Shown: one piece after another, positions 60,206 to 64,000 of the stretch | Layout: each line of letters begins with the position of its first letter | Numbering within the stretch: position 1 is the first letter of the stretch | Assembly (NCBI RefSeq): GCF_000209165.1 | Contig: NC_009043.1 | Coordinates: 1,772,001-1,836,000 of the forward strand | From: Scheffersomyces stipitis CBS 6054 | Lineage: Eukaryota; Ascomycota; Pichiomycetes; Serinales; Debaryomycetaceae | Direction of reading: 5' to 3' | DNA: 64,000 nt | Notes under the pieces: generated by a model | Databases searched by the model: none | What the model was told of the DNA's origin: nothing | The model's input: only the letters and a program-made list of their open reading frames with translations | Program-made: the position numbers and the translations under genes

Positions 60206-60830
60206 TTTTGTTGAGTGTTTCAGATGAAATAGTTGATGTCTCTAACTTCATTCAGGCAAGTCAACGAGAGCCGAAGGGGGCCTTATATATTCAACATATC
60301 CTATTTGGAGGATTCGGCTTTTCTTGCTGTTACCCCATGTCTACCCTATTTTTTGGTTGTTCTATCGGCTTCGTATGCGCTCTAACTAACATGTTGTTCG
60401 GGGCTACACTCCGCGCTTGCGTACTACATAAAGCATTTTTGGGGAAACTTGGTCTTGAAAAATAAATCGGATCTTGCTTCCTAAAAAGTGGAGAATTAGA
60501 TCCAAACCATGGCGGGGTACATAAAATTCTCATATATTCCTCCATAGAAAATACCGAGGAGAGGTTAAAGTAGTCTCCACAGTGTTTATTCAATTATATA
60601 TTCAAACATTTGTATTCGCTGAAATTTATTTTTTAGAGCCTACATTTGGAACAAAAATGGGGTGGGGTATCCTAAACAGTGTATCTGGAAAATAATCTAA
60701 AGTTCCATTTACCCCAAGTCAGTTGCAACATACAAATCTAGATTTTTTTTTGTATAAATGTTTGTTATCATTCTCATTTAGCGATAACTTCTGGTCTAAA
60801 AATTACCATTCCATACAATAAATATACATA
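60206..60830. promoter_or_regulatory. Divergent promoter MNX2 / transporter
   Basis: About 625 bp. It has TATCGGCTTCG (60363-60368), ATTCGGCTT (about 60312), AATCGGATC (about 60468) and TGGGGTGGGG (about 60658), which is Mig1-like. TATATATTC lies near 60285. Confidence 0.55.
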
Positions 60831-62300
60831 ATGTCTTTGGTTAGCGATATTGAAAAGCACTCTCAGAACCATATCGAAACTGTTCTGGATGAAAATTTGT
60901 CAGAACTTTCTCGTGAACATATTGATTATCTTATGCAAAGACATGGGACAGTTGACTTAGATCCTCTACCTTCTATGGACCCAGAAGATCCACTCAACTG
61001 GCCCACTTGGAGAAAGAACTACGAAATTTTGATTATCGCCTTCCAATGTTTTTTGGGTAATTATTTTTCTGCGTCTCTTACTCCCGCTTATGAAGATATG
61101 GCTGTACAGTATGGTGTTGATGTTCCAACATCTTCTTACTTAACTTCTGCTCAAATTGCTGTTGTTGGTGTTTTGCCATTTTTTTGGGTTCCTATTATGA
61201 ATACTTACGGAAGAAGGTCCATTCTCATGTATACTGCTTTTTGTGCTATTGGCATAAATATTGCTGGTGCTTATGTCAAAACCTACGGTCAACAAATGGC
61301 TACAAGATGTTTGTATGCTTTTTGTGCTGCTACAGCATCTGCTTTGGGTAGCGCAGTGGTTTCTGACTTGTCTTTTAGTCACGAAAGAGGTATGAAAAAT
61401 GGTTGGTGGTCTCTTGGTTTTGTTCTTGGTACTCCATCTGGTCCCTTTATCTCCGGTTTCATAATGCAATACTCTACTAAGAAATGGATCTTCTTCATGT
61501 TCGCTATATTCAACGCAATTCAAGTTGTGTTGTTTTTCTTCTCAAAGGAAACGGTCTACAACAGAGGCGATAAATTAGAAGAACCAAGCGGTATAATCAA
61601 ATTGATTGGGATTTACAGACGTAATAACAATAAGGTCACTTTAGGATCTTTTATTCTGCCATTAAAGCAGGGCTTAAACTGGAGAATAGGTACTATTGTT
61701 ATTGCTCTCAGTGTTACTTTTGCGTACGCCAATATTGTTCTCATCGTTGAAATGCCACAAACTTTTGGTACTATATTCGAACTCAGTCCGCAAGCACTAG
61801 GTTTACACTACATTGCTCTTATTCTTGGTTCCGTCATAGGTGAAGCGCTTGCTGGTTCTCTTTCCGATTGGTGGATGGCTAAAAGTATCAAAAGACGAGG
61901 AGGAAAGAGAATCATTGCTGACCGTTTGTATGTCTCTTACAATGGATTCTTGTTGGTCATCATTGGTTTGGTTGTCTGGGGTGTTTATTTGGACAGAGCT
62001 AGGCCTGATCACTGGAGTATTAGTGCATTGATTGGAGCAGCCATTATGGCAGTTGGAAACAACATTGTTGCAACAGTCTTAATTACTTATTCGATTGATT
62101 GTAATCCTGCATATGCTTCTGATATTGGTTTATTTATTACCATTGTAAGACAAGTCTATGGTTTTGTTGCTCCATTCTACTTTCCAAGCATGTTTACCAA
62201 TTTGGGCTTCATTGGTTCCGCTGGTTTGATGATTGGCCTTGTATTCGTCTTCGGTACGATTGTTACCTCGTTCGTCCACTTCATGAGTAGAAAGGTTTAG
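60831..62300 (+). CDS. MFS transporter, putative hydroxybenzoate importer
   Basis: 489 aa with about 12 membrane helices, a major facilitator. The N-terminus (about 75 residues) is cytosolic, with DPEDPLNWPTWRKNYEI leading into helix 1, as in fungal DHA1/allantoate-like carriers. The loop between helices 2 and 3 contains NTYGRRSILMYT (MFS signature), and helix 5 has LGFVLGTPSGPFISGF. Sharing a promoter with 3-hydroxybenzoate 6-hydroxylase, it is the likely importer of hydroxybenzoates, like HBT1/HBT2 of C. parapsilosis. Export of a toxic intermediate is the main alternative. Confidence 0.87.
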   Translation: MSLVSDIEKHSQNHIETVLDENLSELSREHIDYLMQRHGTVDLDPLPSMDPEDPLNWPTWRKNYEILIIAFQCFLGNYFSASLTPAYEDMAVQYGVDVPTSSYLTSAQIAVVGVLPFFWVPIMNTYGRRSILMYTAFCAIGINIAGAYVKTYGQQMATRCLYAFCAATASALGSAVVSDLSFSHERGMKNGWWSLGFVLGTPSGPFISGFIMQYSTKKWIFFMFAIFNAIQVVLFFFSKETVYNRGDKLEEPSGIIKLIGIYRRNNNKVTLGSFILPLKQGLNWRIGTIVIALSVTFAYANIVLIVEMPQTFGTIFELSPQALGLHYIALILGSVIGEALAGSLSDWWMAKSIKRRGGKRIIADRLYVSYNGFLLVIIGLVVWGVYLDRARPDHWSISALIGAAIMAVGNNIVATVLITYSIDCNPAYASDIGLFITIVRQVYGFVAPFYFPSMFTNLGFIGSAGLMIGLVFVFGTIVTSFVHFMSRKV

Positions 62301-63328
62301 AACAAATAGTTCTCGGCTATGTTTAATAAATTGAACTACAAACAGGCTTACAAAATATGTTTTCAATTGTGCCTGTAGATGTAGTGCTTGCAACTTTTAT
62401 TTAGTGGTTGCTGCGAGTAACTTTTGGATCGACAGGCTGCAAAGTCAATCTAAGTAGATCTTATTTGAGAAGTATACATTGACAGATTTCCTTCAAGGAA
62501 TTTATCAAATTATCTAAATTGGACAGTGAAGGAAACTGTGAAATTGGTTCGCCACGTACTGCAATCTTCTTATTTTGAAAGTAGTTTAGTCAAAATCAAA
62601 TTGACAAACACAGGGGTCAACCAAGACGAACTTATAGTTGAATGTGGATTATTTCAATACTTTTTATTGTTTAATATTATTCCTTACCCAGAAATTGAAC
62701 ACCGACTTCCAAATGAAACTTGGTCAGATTGGTATTGCTGGGTAACAGCTCTCACGTAATTTTCACATTCCTATTTTGGTTGAGAAATACAAGGAATTGT
62801 TGCGAAAAGACTGCAGATACTCAATTTCAAATACTGATAACGAACTCAATTAAAAAAAAAGAGAGTATGTAATCACTATTTTGTAGTTTCTGATCACGTG
62901 CCTTTGGACCTTTATCCAAATGAATACTTTCGAAAACGGTTGTGGTATTGGTTCAGATTAGTTTAGTAGTTACTTGCAAAACGATTAAAGTCAGATTTTC
63001 CGTTCCACCATGAGTGTGATTACCGCAGTAGTGTGAAAAGTCCTTACTGTATAAGCCGATTGCAAAAGTGTCGTGAGGTATATTGATATGCGACATTTTC
63101 ACAACATGTCCTTCATAACTCCGACTATTATGCCACACTCATCGGCGGTTACACTGTAGAGAGCTTTCTCTAATACTAGCCTGTGAGAAGAGATGACCAA
63201 CATGTGTTTGGTTCTACTATTGTTAAACTATTCCTTTAAATGATATTTCGTAAAACTCAGTAGATAAAATCAAGTTAGACATAACTAAAGGGAAGGCCAA
63301 CTCCAGGAAATAATGGAAATTGGTCCAT
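62301..63328. other. Intergenic region transporter / GRE2-like gene
   Basis: About 1.0 kb between convergent genes. An E-box CACGTG is at 62895-62900. A 77-codon frame (62526-62759) has no start other than a non-ATG codon and no family features. I see no repeat. Confidence 0.4.
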
Positions 63329-64000
63329 TTAGACCTTTCCTTCCTGAATGATACCTTTGGCAGCTTCGGCCAAAGACTCTTCAAATGGAATTGGAGTCCA
63401 GTTGAAGATTCTCTTTGCCTTTTCGATGCTGAGGATCTTACGAACTTCACTAGGTCCGGTTTCTCTGGTTGGTAAATTTATATGGTACTTTTCTGGAAGT
63501 GTAGTTCTCAAGACGTTGGCAACATCAACCCACGTAATGGTAGGGCCTGAGGCTACCAAGATTCTTTGTCCAGATGCTTTTTTATTGGTCAAAGCTTTAA
63601 TGTGCAACTTGGCAGCATCTCTGATGTCCACAAGATGAACAGTTTCAGGTCTAACTCCATCCTTGTTTGTACCGTCGAACATACTCTTGATGATGTTCAA
63701 TGAAGTTGAGTTGGTAACTTGCTTCTTCAAGGAAGGTCCAATCATCAAGACTGGGTTAATAGTAGTGTAGCCAAATTTGACGGGGGTGGATTTAATATAC
63801 TCCCAAGCAGCCCTTTCAGCCAAAGTCTTGGAAAGTGGGTATGCATCCACTTTTTCTGTGTCAGTCCAGTCCTCTTCGGTAAACACTGGTTTCTCGTGAC
63901 CAAATCCAATTGCAACAAAAGATGATGTGGCGACCATGTGCTTGACAGTGTTCGTTTTCGAAGCAAAGCGGATGATACGTAAAGTACCTTCTCTTGCTGG
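63329..64000 (-). CDS. GRE2/GRP2-like NADPH-dependent carbonyl (methylglyoxal) reductase, partial
   Basis: The C-terminal 223 residues are in the window; the frame is open through the right edge at 64000, so the start lies outside. An extended short-chain dehydrogenase. The catalytic pair is in YPLSKTLAERAAW, followed by TTINPVLMIGPS and VHLVDIRDAAKLHIKAL, both typical of the GRE2 group (dihydroflavonol-reductase-like). The edge sequence continues in frame (PAREGTLRIIRFASKTNTVK), which fits the conserved segment before the active-site Ser (VATSS). The missing N-terminus should carry the GxxGxxG NADPH motif. Yeast clade members reduce methylglyoxal and other aldehydes. Several paralogues are common, so the symbol is left blank. 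Confidence 0.85.
   Translation of the reverse strand, partial: PAREGTLRIIRFASKTNTVKHMVATSSFVAIGFGHEKPVFTEEDWTDTEKVDAYPLSKTLAERAAWEYIKSTPVKFGYTTINPVLMIGPSLKKQVTNSTSLNIIKSMFDGTNKDGVRPETVHLVDIRDAAKLHIKALTNKKASGQRILVASGPTITWVDVANVLRTTLPEKYHINLPTRETGPSEVRKILSIEKAKRIFNWTPIPFEESLAEAAKGIIQEGKV

Noticed and set aside
62526..62759. 77-codon plus-strand frame
   Set aside because: It starts at a non-ATG codon and has no recognisable features.

Overview
The window is nuclear DNA of a budding yeast. Genes are compact and almost intronless, promoters carry poly(dA:dT) tracts, and the gene set is Saccharomycotina (BCK1, CYR1, DUG3, PHS1, DRS1, SYS1). Several points suggest the CUG-Ser1 clade (Scheffersomyces/Debaryomyces/Candida relatives): in-frame CTG codons sit in Ser-rich low-complexity tracts and seem absent from the BCK1 kinase domain, and there is a CYP52-type P450, more than one Old Yellow Enzyme and a gentisate pathway. 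The species is inferred, with Scheffersomyces-like as my best guess. The supplied translations read CTG as Leu, so Leu at CTG codons should probably be Ser. Several also began at TTG or GTG; I moved those starts to the first sensible ATG.

Region 1 (about 1-33 kb) is housekeeping: a 5' gene fragment cut by the left edge, BCK1 (cell-wall MAPKKK), mitochondrial ribosomal protein bL21m, a SIT4-associated SAP protein, DUG3, an FMP46-like protein, two tandem PHS1-type 3-hydroxyacyl-CoA dehydratases, an exomer ChAP subunit, adenylate cyclase CYR1, the ELMO homologue LMO1 (with one intron), the helicase DRS1 and the Golgi protein SYS1.

Region 2 (33.6-41.0 kb) looks like a sugar-alcohol catabolic module: a Zn2Cys6 regulator, an SDR polyol dehydrogenase, a dihydroxyacetone-kinase-family kinase and an RpiB-type isomerase. 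These parts match the polyol dehydrogenase, erythrulose kinase and RpiB-like isomerase logic of known erythritol pathways. The intergenic DNA carries repeated G4/C4 elements, including a duplicated block with a perfect TGGGGC-C-GCCCCA palindrome. This is the best candidate here for an undescribed system.

Region 3 (41.0-53.3 kb) is sparse and metabolic: a 2.3-kb gene-free stretch, an amino-acid permease, a CYP52-type P450 and two Old Yellow Enzymes of different classes, one with Phe at the usual proton-donor Tyr.

Region 4 (53.3-62.3 kb) is a gentisate cluster: a Zn2Cys6 regulator, fumarylpyruvate hydrolase, gentisate 1,2-dioxygenase, 3-hydroxybenzoate 6-hydroxylase and an MFS transporter. Together they would import 3-hydroxybenzoate, hydroxylate it to gentisate, open the ring and yield fumarate and pyruvate. 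The window ends inside a GRE2-like reductase.
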